From an uncultured Rhodanobacter sp. (lineage in GTDB: Bacteria > Pseudomonadota > Gammaproteobacteria > Xanthomonadales > Rhodanobacteraceae), in contig CALCWL010000020.1 of assembly GCA_937906285.1 (NCBI GenBank), forward strand, positions 1 through 11,224: a DNA stretch of 11,224 bases, in the 5' to 3' direction. Below the pieces are notes generated by a model. That model searched no databases. It was given only the letters and a program-made list of their open reading frames with translations, and was not told where the DNA came from. Position numbers and translations under genes: made by a program. Positions 1-9,058 of this stretch are shown in pieces; the first letter of the stretch is position 1, and each line of letters opens with the position of its first letter.

Positions 1-2784
1 CACCACGTCGTGCGGGTTCGCCACCTTGCCCTCGACCAGGTTGTCGGTGATGTCGAGCAGGCCGTTGATGAAGAGCTTGTAGCAGGCGATGCCCTCGGCC
101 AGCACCGCATCGCGGTCGCCGTCGGGGGACTTCTTGACGAAGAAGCCGCCCTTGGAACCGACCGGCACGATCACCGTGTTCTTCACCATCTGCGCCTTGA
201 CCAGGCCCAGCACCTCGGTGCGGAAATCCTCGCGGCGGTCGGACCAGCGCAGGCCGCCGCGGGCGACCGCACCGAAGCGCAGGTGGATGCCTTCCACGCG
301 CGGGGCGCACACCCAGATCTCGCGGTACGGTACCGGCTTGGGCAGCTCGGCGACCTGGTGCGAGTCGATCTTGTAGCTGATGTAGTCGCGGAACGCGCCC
401 TCCCACTGCTGGAAGAAGCTGGTGCGCAGGGTGGCGCGGATCAGGCCCACGAAGCTGCGCAGGATGCGATCCTCGTCGAGACTGGCCACGTTCTCCAGCA
501 ACACGCCGATGGCGGCTTCCACGACCTTGACCTGCTCGGCGCGCGGGCGCGCCAGCGCGGCGCCCAGCTCGTCGATCAGGCCGGGCTGCGCAGCCTGCAC
601 GTTGGCCGGGATCAGCGTGCGCATCTCAACCGCCAGGGTGGCCCCGGCGATCTTCAGCTCATCGGGCGAAAGCGCCTCGCGACGCGGGTCGAACTTGGCC
701 AGGAACAATTCCACCAGCAGACCGGCGATCGCCGGGTAGCGGTTGAGCGTCTCCTCCATGTACGCCTGCGAGAAGGTCACGCCGGTCTGCAGCAGGTACT
801 TGCTGTAGCCGCGCAGCATGGCCACCTGGCGCCAGTTGAGCTTGGCGCCGAGCACCAGGCGGTTGAAGCCGTCGTTCTCGGCGCCGCCGCGCCAGACATG
901 CTCGAACGCCTCCTCGAACAGCGCGCCGACCTGCTCCACGCTGAAGGCCAGTTTGCCGGTGGGCTGCACGTCGAAATCCTGGATCGACAGCGGCGTGTCG
1001 CCGGGGATCTCGTAGACATGCTCAGTGAGCACGCGCAGGCCGAGGTTCTCCAACTGCGGCAGCACCTCGGACAGCGAGATGTCGCTGCCGTTGCGATACA
1101 CCTTGAAGCGCAGCGATTCGGGATTCTGCGGCGGGTGGTAGAACGACATGCGGATGCCGTGCTCGCCGCTCAGCTGCGACAACTCGTGGATGTCCTCCGC
1201 GGCCACCGCCGGGCTGACGTCCTCGACGTAGCCGGCCGGCAGCGCGCGCGCGTAGCGGTTGGCCAGCACTACGCCCTCGTGCTCGCCGCGCAGGCGCACC
1301 AGCGCGTCGCGCACCTCGTCGTGCCAGTTGCGCACGATCGCGGCCACCGCGTGCTCCAGTTCGGTGACGTCGCAGACGGGCTGGTCGCCGATCTTCGGCC
1401 GCATCACGATGGTCAGTCGCGCCAGCGCCGACTCGCCCATCTCCACCGAGGAATCGCTCTGCACCGCGTGCAGCGCCATCCCCAGGGTGGCCTCGATGCG
1501 TTCGCGCACCGAGGTGTTGAAGCGATCCCGCGGCACGAACACCATGCAGGTGAAGAACCGGCCGTAACGGTCGCGGCGCACGAACAGTCGCGTGCGCGCG
1601 CGCTGGCGCAGTTCGAGAATGCCCATGGACGTGCTGAACAATTCATCCTCGGTGCCCTGCAGCAGCTCTTCGCGCGGCAGCGTTTCCAGGATGTGGCGCA
1701 GCGACTTGCCGGAATAGGAGTCGCGCTTGAGGCCCGAACGGGCCAGCACCGCCTCGACCTTGTGCCGCACCAGCGGCACGTCCTGCGGCCGCGCCATGTA
1801 GGCGCTGGAGGTGAACAGGCCCAGGAAGCGCTGCTCGGCGACGGCACGGCCGTCCGGCCCGAACTGCAGCACGCCGATGTAATCCATGTAACCGGGGCGA
1901 TGCACGTGCGAACGCGCATTGGTCTTGGTCAGGATGATCGCGTCGGTGGCGCCGGACTGCGGCAGCTCGCTGGCCGCCAGGGTGCGCAGCGAACGCGGGG
2001 CCAGCGCGCTGTCGGTCTTGCGCAGGATGCCCAGGCCCGAGGCCCCGCGCGAACGCAGCACGCGGTCGCCGTCGGCATCGACCACCTCGTATTCGCGGTA
2101 GCCGAGGAAGGTGAAGTTGTCGTCCGCCAGCCAGCGCATGAACGCTGCCGCCTCCTTCGCCGAGGCTTCGTCCAGCGGGGTCTTGCGCTGCGGCAGCTCT
2201 GCGGCGACCGCCAGCGCCTGCTCGCGCATCGCGCTCCAGTCGGTGACCGCGGCGCGCACGTCTTCCAGCGCCGACTCGACCTGCGCCTTCAGTTGTTCCT
2301 GCTCGGCGGCATCGGCGGCGCGGTCGATCTCGAAATGCATCACCGACTCGGCGTGACCCTGCTTGCCGCCCAGTTCCTGCAGCGCGCCGGCGGCGTCGCG
2401 CGAGACAGTCAGCACCGGATGGATCACCGCATGGATCTGCAGGTTGGCCGACACCACCATGCTCACCGTGTCGATCAGGAACGGCATGTCGTCGGTGACC
2501 ACCTGCAGCAGGCTGCGCCCGGCGTGAAGATCCGCGGGGCTCAGCACGCGCACCGCGGCGCGGCCGGCCGGGCGCTGCTGCATGAACTCCAGCAGGCTGC
2601 CGACCAGCGCCGCCCACTGCACCGACGTGTGCAACTGGACGTCGCTGCCGGCGACCCGTGCGAAGAAGGCGGTGCAGAACACCTCGGCCTGGGCCAGGCG
2701 CTGGGGCGACATGCCGCTCTTTTTCAGCTCGGCGAGCACTACGGACGGGAGGGAGGGGTCATTTGCCGCAAGGGTCGCATTCAT
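1..2784 (-). CDS. NAD-specific glutamate dehydrogenase, large (180-kDa) type, N-terminal part
   Basis: The minus strand is open from an ATG at 2784 to the window edge, giving 928 codons of a protein whose family is usually about 1,600 residues, so the C-terminal part lies outside. The enzyme oxidatively deaminates glutamate to 2-oxoglutarate and ammonia with NAD+ in the cytoplasm. The N-terminal region carries ACT-like regulatory sequence (DDMPFLIDTVSMVV, about residues 90-120), the family stretch DDNFTFLGYREYEV (about residues 215-230), and RDRYGRFFTCMVFVPRDRF (about 400-420). The start of the catalytic domain is clear: RGGLRWSDRREDFRTEVLGL around W847 and VPVGSKGGFFVKK with K878, the glutamate-binding lysine region. 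The reading frame is intact throughout. The start is chosen because it gives the expected short leader before LAELKKSG, but no strong Shine-Dalgarno precedes it; a second ATG at about codon 24, after AAAGAGCGGC, is an alternative. Pseudomonas homologues are called gdhB. The gene is divergent from the efflux operon. Confidence 0.95.
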   Translation of the reverse strand, partial: MNATLAANDPSLPSVVLAELKKSGMSPQRLAQAEVFCTAFFARVAGSDVQLHTSVQWAALVGSLLEFMQQRPAGRAAVRVLSPADLHAGRSLLQVVTDDMPFLIDTVSMVVSANLQIHAVIHPVLTVSRDAAGALQELGGKQGHAESVMHFEIDRAADAAEQEQLKAQVESALEDVRAAVTDWSAMREQALAVAAELPQRKTPLDEASAKEAAAFMRWLADDNFTFLGYREYEVVDADGDRVLRSRGASGLGILRKTDSALAPRSLRTLAASELPQSGATDAIILTKTNARSHVHRPGYMDYIGVLQFGPDGRAVAEQRFLGLFTSSAYMARPQDVPLVRHKVEAVLARSGLKRDSYSGKSLRHILETLPREELLQGTEDELFSTSMGILELRQRARTRLFVRRDRYGRFFTCMVFVPRDRFNTSVRERIEATLGMALHAVQSDSSVEMGESALARLTIVMRPKIGDQPVCDVTELEHAVAAIVRNWHDEVRDALVRLRGEHEGVVLANRYARALPAGYVEDVSPAVAAEDIHELSQLSGEHGIRMSFYHPPQNPESLRFKVYRNGSDISLSEVLPQLENLGLRVLTEHVYEIPGDTPLSIQDFDVQPTGKLAFSVEQVGALFEEAFEHVWRGGAENDGFNRLVLGAKLNWRQVAMLRGYSKYLLQTGVTFSQAYMEETLNRYPAIAGLLVELFLAKFDPRREALSPDELKIAGATLAVEMRTLIPANVQAAQPGLIDELGAALARPRAEQVKVVEAAIGVLLENVASLDEDRILRSFVGLIRATLRTSFFQQWEGAFRDYISYKIDSHQVAELPKPVPYREIWVCAPRVEGIHLRFGAVARGGLRWSDRREDFRTEVLGLVKAQMVKNTVIVPVGSKGGFFVKKSPDGDRDAVLAEGIACYKLFINGLLDITDNLVEGKVANPHDVV

Positions 2785-2948
2785 GGCATCTGCTGGTAGT
2801 GGGACGGAGGTGGGAAGAGCCGCGATAAATCCTCGGAAGGATACGCCGCGGCACCTCCCGAATCCACCCGCGCACGGGCCGGCGCGGACGTCTGCGACGC
2901 GCCGCGCGGGGCGCGAATGATCCGCCGCGCCAACGCGGCTCCCGCGGA

Positions 2949-2984
2949 TGTCGAACCGTTTGTCGAACAATGTGTCGAACGGCG
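2949..2984. repeat. Three direct repeats of TGTCGAAC at a 12-bp period
   Basis: TGTCGAAC occurs at 2949-2956, 2961-2968 and 2973-2980, so the three copies start exactly 12 bp apart. The four bases between copies differ (CGTT, AATG, then GGCG). On the minus strand the unit reads GTTCGACA. The block lies about 165-200 bp upstream of the glutamate dehydrogenase start and about 75 bp upstream of the likely efflux -35. The spacing suggests binding sites for a multimeric regulator, but no known consensus is recognised. Confidence 0.5.
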
Positions 2985-3053
2985 CGTGGGATGGCGGCGA
3001 ACATTCACCGGCCGCTGCCTCCGACCATGCCAGGTTGCGCGCACGACCCGCGC

Positions 3054-3083
3054 TGGAAACGACGCCGCCGGAAAATGTATACT
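3054..3083 (+). promoter_or_regulatory. Probable sigma-70 promoter of the efflux operon
   Basis: A good -10 hexamer TATACT at 3078-3083 is preceded after 18 bp by a weak -35, TGGAAA, at 3054-3059 (four of six bases match TTGACA). Transcription would start near 3090, leaving a leader of about 150 nt before the adaptor ATG. This short AT-richer patch stands out in a very GC-rich region. It is a sequence match only. Confidence 0.5.
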
Positions 3084-3090
3084 GCGCAGT
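3081..3090. promoter_or_regulatory. Perfect 10-bp palindrome at the efflux promoter (candidate operator)
   Basis: ACTGCGCAGT is a perfect palindrome that overlaps the last three bases of the probable -10 and covers the likely transcription start. A wider imperfect repeat (ACTG at 3081-3084, CAGT at 3092-3095) shares its left arm. That position suits a repressor site, as in many RND operons controlled by TetR-family proteins. No repressor gene is adjacent, so the binding protein is unknown. Confidence 0.35.
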
Positions 3091-3242
3091 CCAGTTTGTA
3101 CGTTGTGACATGTCCGAAGCGCCGCCGCGGCGTCGTTCCGGGCGCCACCGGCAACACCCGATGCGCGGCGGAAACGGATTCCCGCGCGGCGCATGCGACG
3201 CCCCTCCCCACACCCCGAACAAGAAAGAGAACCGGAGTCCCC

Positions 3243-4436
3243 ATGAAGCCTTCGTCACTGCGCTCGCCGCTGCTGTGCCTGTGCCTGCTGGTATTGGCCG
3301 GTTGCGGCAAGAGCACCGGGAACGGTCCGCCGCAAATGCCGCCGCCCGAGGTGGGTGTGGTCACCGTGCAGCCGCAGAACTCGCCGCTGACCCGCGACCT
3401 GGTCGGGCGACTGTCGGCCTACCGCAGCGCCGACGTGCGCGCCCGGGTGGCCGGTGTACTGCTCAAGCGCGATTACGAGGAAGGCACCGACGTCAAACGC
3501 GGCCAGCTGCTGTTCCAGATCGACCCGGCACCGCTGCAGGCCGAGTTGAATGCGGCCAAGGCTGCGCTGGCACAGGCGCAGGCCAGCTGGACCAACAACA
3601 AGGTGACCGCGCAGCGCGTGCGCGAACTGGCACCCAAGGGCTACGTGTCCAAGGCCGACCTCGACAACGCACTGGCCGCCGAGCGCAGCAGCGCCGCCGC
3701 CGTGCAGGCAGCGCGCGCCAACGTGGAGACCGCGCGCATCAACCTGGGCTACGCCCATGTCACCGCGCCGATCGCCGGTCGCGCCGGCCAGCAGCAGGTG
3801 ACTGAGGGCGCGCTGGTGGGCAACGGCGCGGCCACCTTGCTTACCACGGTCGAGCAGATCGACCCGCTGTACGTGAACTTCACGCTCAGCGTGGAATCGC
3901 TGGAGAACATGCGCCAGGCGCAGAGCGAGGGCAACGTCACCCTGGCCGGCCAGAACAAGGCCAGCGTGCGCATCACCCTGCCCGACGGCAGCACCTACGC
4001 CGAGCCGGGCACGGTCGATTTCTCCGCCGCCACGGTCAACCCGGCGACCGGTTCGGTGGACCTGCGCGCCACCATCCCCAACCCGCAGCACAAGCTTCTG
4101 CCGGGGATGTACGTGACCTTGCAGGCCAACCTGGGCCAGCGCCACAAGGTGTTCGTGCTGCCGCAGCAGGCGGTGCAGCGCGATACCGCCGGCGCCTACG
4201 TGATGACTGTGGGTGCGGACAACAAGGTCGTGCGCAAGGAGGTCACCACGGCCGACATGCGCAACGGCGACTGGGTGATCAGCGGCGGCCTCAAGGCCGG
4301 CGACAAGGTGGTGGTTTCCGGCATCCAGAACGTGAAGGAAGGCGAGCCGGCCAAGCCGAGTCCCTGGCACCGCGACGCGCCCGCCGGCGCGACGTCCACG
4401 GCGCCGATGGGCGGCGCTTCCGCGAACGGCCAGTAA
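3243..4436 (+). CDS. RND efflux periplasmic adaptor (membrane fusion protein), lipoprotein
   Basis: This 397-residue AcrA/MexA-type adaptor would link an inner-membrane RND pump to an outer-membrane channel. The N terminus is a lipoprotein signal: a hydrophobic run ending in the lipobox LAGC, with C21 as the lipidated residue. The two halves of the biotinyl-lipoyl domain lie at about residues 60-95 (RARVAGVLLKRDYEEGTDV) and 165-195 (VTAPIAGRAGQQQV). Between them is an alanine-rich alpha-helical hairpin, residues 96-165. At its tip R125, L129 and S136 have the same spacing as the RLS motif of AcrA that contacts TolC. Beta-barrel and membrane-proximal domains follow (GTVDFSAATVNPATGSVDLR, then VLPQQAVQRD). 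The ATG at 3243 is chosen because GGAG at 3234-3237 sits five bases upstream and it alone gives a clean lipoprotein signal; the frame is open further upstream but that extension is not a plausible protein. The pump gene follows after 12 bp. Confidence 0.95.
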   Translation: MKPSSLRSPLLCLCLLVLAGCGKSTGNGPPQMPPPEVGVVTVQPQNSPLTRDLVGRLSAYRSADVRARVAGVLLKRDYEEGTDVKRGQLLFQIDPAPLQAELNAAKAALAQAQASWTNNKVTAQRVRELAPKGYVSKADLDNALAAERSSAAAVQAARANVETARINLGYAHVTAPIAGRAGQQQVTEGALVGNGAATLLTTVEQIDPLYVNFTLSVESLENMRQAQSEGNVTLAGQNKASVRITLPDGSTYAEPGTVDFSAATVNPATGSVDLRATIPNPQHKLLPGMYVTLQANLGQRHKVFVLPQQAVQRDTAGAYVMTVGADNKVVRKEVTTADMRNGDWVISGGLKAGDKVVVSGIQNVKEGEPAKPSPWHRDAPAGATSTAPMGGASANGQ

Positions 4437-4448
4437 CGGAGCGCCGAC

Positions 4449-7400
4449 ATGCCCAATTTCTTCATCGACCGCCCGATCTTCGCCTGGGTGGTGGCCATCC
4501 TGATTTCGCTCGGCGGCGTGCTGGCCATTCTCAACCTGGGCGTGGAGTCCTACCCGGACATCGCGCCGCCGTCGGTGACGGTGAGCGCCAGTTACCCCGG
4601 CGCCAGCGCCGACACCACCGAGAAGACGGTCACCCAGGTGATCGAGCAGCAGCTGACCGGCATCGATCACCTGCTGTATTTCAGCTCTTCGTCCAGCGCC
4701 AGCGGGCGCGCCAGCATCACGCTGACCTTCGAGAGCGGCACCGACCCGGACATCGCCCAGGTGCAGGTGCAGAACAAGGTGGCGCTGGCCACGCCGCGGC
4801 TGCCTTCCGAGGTGACCCAGCAGGGCGTGGTGGTGGCCAAGGCCAACTCCGGCTTCCTGATGGTGGTGGCGCTGCAATCGACCAACCCGGCCATCGACCG
4901 CGACCGCCTCAACGACATCGTCGGCTCGCAGGTGCTCGACCAGATTTCGCGCGTGCCGGGCGTGGGCAGCACGCGGCAGTTCGGCTCCGAGTACGCCATG
5001 CGCATCTGGCTCAACCCGGACAAGTTGCACGGCTACAACCTGTCGGCCAGCGAGGTGCTTGCGGCGGTGCGTTCGCAGAACGTGCAGTTCGCCGCCGGCT
5101 CGCTCGGCGCGGATCCGGCCATTCCCGGCCAGGGTTTCAGCGCCACGGTGTCCACCGAGGGGCGTTTCACCACGCCGCAGCAGTTCGCCGACATCATCTT
5201 GCGCACCAACCCCGACGGTACCACCGTCACCCTGGGCGACGTGGCGCGGATCAGCTTCGGCCCCGGCAACTACGGCTTCGACACCCAGTACGACGGCAAG
5301 CCGGTCGGTGCTTTCGCGATCCAGCTGCTGCCCGGCGCCAATGCGCTCAATGTGGCCACCGCCGTGCGCGCCAAGATGGACGAGCTGGCGCCCAGCTTCC
5401 CGCCGGGCGTGACCTGGTTCAGCCCCTACGACAGCACCACCTTCGTGACCATCTCGATCAACGAGGTCGTGCACACGCTGATCGAGGCGATCGTGCTGGT
5501 GTTCCTGGTGATGCTGCTGTTCCTGCAGAACTTCCGCGCCACCATCATCCCCACCCTGGTGATCCCGGTCGCCCTGCTCGGCACCTTCCTGGGCATGCTG
5601 GTGCTCGGCTTCACCATCAACCAGCTGACCCTGTTCGGCATGGTGCTGGCGATCGGCATCGTGGTCGACGACGCGATCGTGGTGATCGAGAACGTCGAAC
5701 GCATCATGACCGAGGAGGGTCTGTCGCCGAAGGAAGCCACGCGCAAGGCGATGGGCCAGATCACCGGCGCGGTGGTGGCGATCACGGTGGTGCTGGCGGC
5801 AGTGTTCGTGCCCTCGTCGCTGCAGCCTGGCGCCTCCGGCATCATCTACAAGCAGTTCGCGCTGACCATCGCGCTGTCGATGGGCTTCTCCGCCTTCCTC
5901 GCGCTGAGCTTCACACCGGCGCTATGCGCCAGCTTCCTGCAACCGGAGCACGAGAAGAAGAAGAACCTCGTCTATCGCAAGTTCAACCGGCTGTTCGACT
6001 GGACCACCCACACCTACACCCGCCACGTGGGCATCGCGATCGGCCACGCGCCGCGGTGGATACTGGCGTTCCTGGTGGTGGCGCTGCTCAGCGGCTTCCT
6101 CTACACGCGCCTGCCCGGCAGTTTCCTGCCGGAGGAGGACCAGGGCTACGCCATGTCGGTGATCCAGCTGCCGCCGGGCGCGACCAAGCAGCGCACCAGC
6201 GAGGTCATGGCGCAGATGCGCGACATCCTGCGCAAGGATCCGGCGGTGGATGGGGTGATGCAGGTGACCGGCTTCAGCTTCATCGGCTCCGGCGAGAACG
6301 CCGGCATGGCCTTCATCAAGCTCAAGGACTGGGCCGACCGCGACGTCGGCGCCGGCGAGTTCATCCAGCGTGCCAACCGCGAACTGCACCAGATCCGCGA
6401 TGCGCGCATCTTCGTGATCAACATCCCCACCGTGCAGGGGCTGGGCCAGTTCGGCGGCTTCGACATGTACCTGCAGGACCGCAGCGGCGCCGGTCGGGAC
6501 GCCCTGACCGCGGCACGCAACACCCTGATCGGCAAGGCCAGCCAGGACAGCAAGCTGACCGGCGTGCGTCCGAACGCGCTGGAGGAAGCGCCGCAGCTGC
6601 ACTTGCAGGTGGATCGCGTGCAGGCGCAGTCGATGGGCCTGTCGATCGGCGACATCTACAACGCGATCGGGCTGATGCTGGCGCCGGTGTACGTGAACGA
6701 CTTCACCTACGGCGGGCGCATCAAGCGGGTGATCATGCAGGCCGACGCGCCCTACCGCATGGGCCCGGACGCACTGCAGCACATCTTCACGCCCAGTTCG
6801 AAGCTGGCCGGCGACGGCACGCCGCAGATGATTCCACTGGCCAACGTGGTGCACTCGACGTGGGACGTGTCCTCGCCGTCGCTGACCCGCTACAACGGCT
6901 ACTCGGCGGTCGAGATCGTCGGCTCGCCGGCACCCGGGCACGCCTCGGGCGAGGCGATGAGCGAGATGGAGCGGATCATCCGCAACGACCTGCCCAAGGG
7001 CTTCGGCTACGACTGGACCGGGCAGTCGTACCAGGAAATCCTCTCCGGCAATGCCGCCACCCTGCTGATGGTGCTATCGATCTTCATCGTGTTCCTGGCG
7101 CTGGCCGCGTTGTACGAAAGCTGGTCGATCCCGGTCTCGGTGCTGCTGATCGTGCCGCTGGCGTTCCTCGGCGCGGTGGTGTTCACCCTGCTGCGCGGCC
7201 TGCCCAACGACATCTACTTCAAGATCGGCCTGATCACGGTGATCGGCCTGGCGGCGAAGAACGCGATCCTGATCGTGGAATTCGCGGTCGCCGAGCAACA
7301 GGCCGGGCGCAGCCTGCGCGAGGCCACGGTCGACGCGGCCCGCCTGCGCCTGCGCCCGATCCTGATGACCTCGCTGGCCTTCATCCTGGGCGTGTTCCCG

Positions 7401-7616
7401 CTGTTCGTCTCCTCCGGCGCCGGCGCCAACGCGCGCCATGCCATCGGCACCGGCGTGATCGGCGGCATGCTGTTCGCCACCTTCCTCGGCGTGCTGCTGA
7501 TCCCGGTGTTCTACGTGGTCGTGCGTCGCCTGCTCGGCGACAAGCTCGATGGCCACGACCACCCGGGCATCCAGGGGCCACACACCTTCGACTCCGATCC
7601 GCAGCGGGGGCTTTGA
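4449..7616 (+). CDS. RND multidrug efflux pump, HAE1/AcrB family
   Basis: This 1,055-residue proton-driven inner-membrane pump is close in length to AcrB (1,049). It begins with the typical MPNFFIDRPIFAWVVAI and TM1, then a large periplasmic loop (about 29-338), TM2-6 (339-500), a second loop (about 556-870), and TM8-12 (871-1026). All five proton-relay positions are present: D407 and D408 in GIVVDDAIVVIENVER, K937 (AcrB K940), R967 (AcrB R971) and T974 (AcrB T978). F178, matching a drug-pocket phenylalanine of AcrB, is kept, and F609, F611 and F622 lie in the region of the other pocket phenylalanines. These features indicate hydrophobic or amphiphilic drug export rather than metal (CusA-type) transport. 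GGAG at 4438-4441 lies seven bases before the ATG, and the gene follows the adaptor by 12 bp, so the two are co-transcribed. No outer-membrane factor gene follows: the next gene is convergent and a terminator intervenes. The exact substrates cannot be read from sequence. Confidence 0.97.
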   Translation: MPNFFIDRPIFAWVVAILISLGGVLAILNLGVESYPDIAPPSVTVSASYPGASADTTEKTVTQVIEQQLTGIDHLLYFSSSSSASGRASITLTFESGTDPDIAQVQVQNKVALATPRLPSEVTQQGVVVAKANSGFLMVVALQSTNPAIDRDRLNDIVGSQVLDQISRVPGVGSTRQFGSEYAMRIWLNPDKLHGYNLSASEVLAAVRSQNVQFAAGSLGADPAIPGQGFSATVSTEGRFTTPQQFADIILRTNPDGTTVTLGDVARISFGPGNYGFDTQYDGKPVGAFAIQLLPGANALNVATAVRAKMDELAPSFPPGVTWFSPYDSTTFVTISINEVVHTLIEAIVLVFLVMLLFLQNFRATIIPTLVIPVALLGTFLGMLVLGFTINQLTLFGMVLAIGIVVDDAIVVIENVERIMTEEGLSPKEATRKAMGQITGAVVAITVVLAAVFVPSSLQPGASGIIYKQFALTIALSMGFSAFLALSFTPALCASFLQPEHEKKKNLVYRKFNRLFDWTTHTYTRHVGIAIGHAPRWILAFLVVALLSGFLYTRLPGSFLPEEDQGYAMSVIQLPPGATKQRTSEVMAQMRDILRKDPAVDGVMQVTGFSFIGSGENAGMAFIKLKDWADRDVGAGEFIQRANRELHQIRDARIFVINIPTVQGLGQFGGFDMYLQDRSGAGRDALTAARNTLIGKASQDSKLTGVRPNALEEAPQLHLQVDRVQAQSMGLSIGDIYNAIGLMLAPVYVNDFTYGGRIKRVIMQADAPYRMGPDALQHIFTPSSKLAGDGTPQMIPLANVVHSTWDVSSPSLTRYNGYSAVEIVGSPAPGHASGEAMSEMERIIRNDLPKGFGYDWTGQSYQEILSGNAATLLMVLSIFIVFLALAALYESWSIPVSVLLIVPLAFLGAVVFTLLRGLPNDIYFKIGLITVIGLAAKNAILIVEFAVAEQQAGRSLREATVDAARLRLRPILMTSLAFILGVFPLFVSSGAGANARHAIGTGVIGGMLFATFLGVLLIPVFYVVVRRLLGDKLDGHDHPGIQGPHTFDSDPQRGL

Positions 7617-7620
7617 AGCC

Positions 7621-7648
7621 GGGAATAGGGAATCGAGAATAGGGAATC
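7621..7648 (+). repeat. Heptamer array, GGGAATA/GGGAATC type, four units
   Basis: Starting four bases after the pump stop codon, the heptamers GGGAATA, GGGAATC, GAGAATA and GGGAATC run in tandem, with one variant base in the third unit. The same unit appears on the opposite strand at 7771-7812. As I recall, similar heptamer runs are common between genes in xanthomonads; I cannot check this here. Confidence 0.8.
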
Positions 7649-7676
7649 GGAAAAACACGCCCCGCAAGCCCCTGAC

Positions 7677-7709
7677 AAAAACGCCCCGGTATCAGCCGGG
7701 GCGTTTTTT
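7677..7709. terminator. Strong bidirectional Rho-independent terminator
   Basis: ACGCCCCGG (7681-7689), a six-base loop (7690-7695), and CCGGGGCGT (7696-7704) form a perfect nine-bp GC-rich stem. It is preceded by AAAA at 7677-7680 and followed by TTTTT at 7705-7709, which extend the pairing to 13 bp. Because A and T tracts flank both sides, the structure can end transcription from the pump gene on the plus strand and from the acyl-CoA dehydrogenase on the minus strand. Confidence 0.93.
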
Positions 7710-7770
7710 GTTTCCCTTGAGAGCGGCGGAGCCTCAATCAACCGGATTGCGCCTGCCGCATGCTCGTCCG

Positions 7771-7812
7771 ATTCCCCATTCCCTATTCCCTATTCCCTAT
7801 TCCCTATTCCCT
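7771..7812 (-). repeat. Heptamer array, ATTCCCT type, six units
   Basis: Six tandem heptamers occupy exactly 42 bp: one ATTCCCC (7771-7777) followed by five perfect ATTCCCT units (7778-7812). On the minus strand they read AGGGAAT. The array ends four bases before the stop codon of the acyl-CoA dehydrogenase, in mirror image to the array that begins four bases after the pump stop. Bases 7768-7797 are the reverse complement of 7621-7650 at 27 of 30 positions. Confidence 0.85.
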
Positions 7813-7815
7813 GCC

Positions 7816-8949
<1,134 letters not shown>

Positions 8950-8956
8950 GGGCGGG

Positions 8957-8962
8957 CTCCTT
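8957..8962 (-). promoter_or_regulatory. Ribosome binding site fixing a GTG start
   Basis: On the minus strand AAGGAG (8962 down to 8957) lies seven bases before the GTG at 8949. No ATG is available at that distance, and the protein begins with the family-typical DFRFTEDQL right after this codon, so GTG is the start of the acyl-CoA dehydrogenase. Confidence 0.85.
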
Positions 8963-8980
8963 GAGGCAATCGAGCCGCCG

Positions 8981-8986
8981 ATTTTA
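8981..8986 (-). promoter_or_regulatory. Possible -10 element of the acyl-CoA dehydrogenase gene
   Basis: TAAAAT on the minus strand matches the -10 consensus in five of six positions and would place the transcription start about 25 bases before the GTG codon. The region 17-18 bases further upstream is GC-rich and holds no recognisable -35, so a helper activator or a different promoter is possible. Confidence 0.4.
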
Positions 8987-9020
8987 GCGGCAAATGGCCG
9001 GCCGGCCCGGCGCTATCCGC

Positions 9021-9049
9021 TTGACGCATGGCAAAGCCCGGCCTAGCCT
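9021..9049 (+). promoter_or_regulatory. Probable promoter of the regulator-metH operon
   Basis: TTGACG at 9021-9026 matches the -35 consensus in five of six bases. After exactly 17 bp comes TAGCCT at 9044-9049, a weak -10 that matches three of six. The start of transcription would fall near 9056, just before the palindrome at 9059-9072. Confidence 0.45.
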
Positions 9050-9058
9050 AATCATCTT

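Larger units (their letters stand above)
2785..3242. other. Divergent intergenic region between glutamate dehydrogenase and the efflux operon
   Basis: This 458-bp stretch contains no convincing gene on either strand; the short open frames in it have no recognisable domain and look like by-products of high GC. It should hold the promoters of both divergent genes. The plus-strand promoter and a triple 8-bp repeat are listed separately. A possible minus-strand -10 (TATCCT, plus-strand positions 2838-2843) has no good -35 and is not called. The transcribed leader of the efflux operon would be about 150 nt and could form GC-rich hairpins, for example ATGCGC at 3161-3166 with GCGCAT at 3189-3194. 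I recognise no riboswitch family there. Confidence 0.7.

Noticed and set aside
10..2799. A 929-codon open frame on the plus strand, opposite glutamate dehydrogenase
   Set aside because: Its translation is rich in H, R, Q, A, G and L with no domain, as expected for the antisense of a GC-rich coding gene. The minus strand carries clear family motifs over the whole stretch.
3084..3242. A riboswitch or attenuator in the efflux leader
   Set aside because: GC-rich hairpins can be drawn, but there is no conserved aptamer core, short leader peptide or U-tract terminator.
3255..5474. A 739-codon open frame on the minus strand across the adaptor and pump genes
   Set aside because: It spans two well-supported plus-strand genes and their junction, has the same antisense composition and no recognisable motif.
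7554..7568. The 15-bp string CACGACCACCCGGGC shared by the end of the pump gene and the His-rich loop of metH part 1
   Set aside because: A match of this length between two GC-rich His/Asp/Pro/Gly-coding stretches is expected by codon bias, and nothing flanking it is shared.
5924..7642. A 572-codon plus-strand frame within the pump gene
   Set aside because: It is an alternate-frame shadow, dominated by R, A, G, P and D; the pump frame through the same bases is unmistakable.
7617..7815. The heptamer arrays as a CRISPR array or a REP element
   Set aside because: The units are seven bases in direct tandem without spacers, and no REP-type head sequence or transposase is present.
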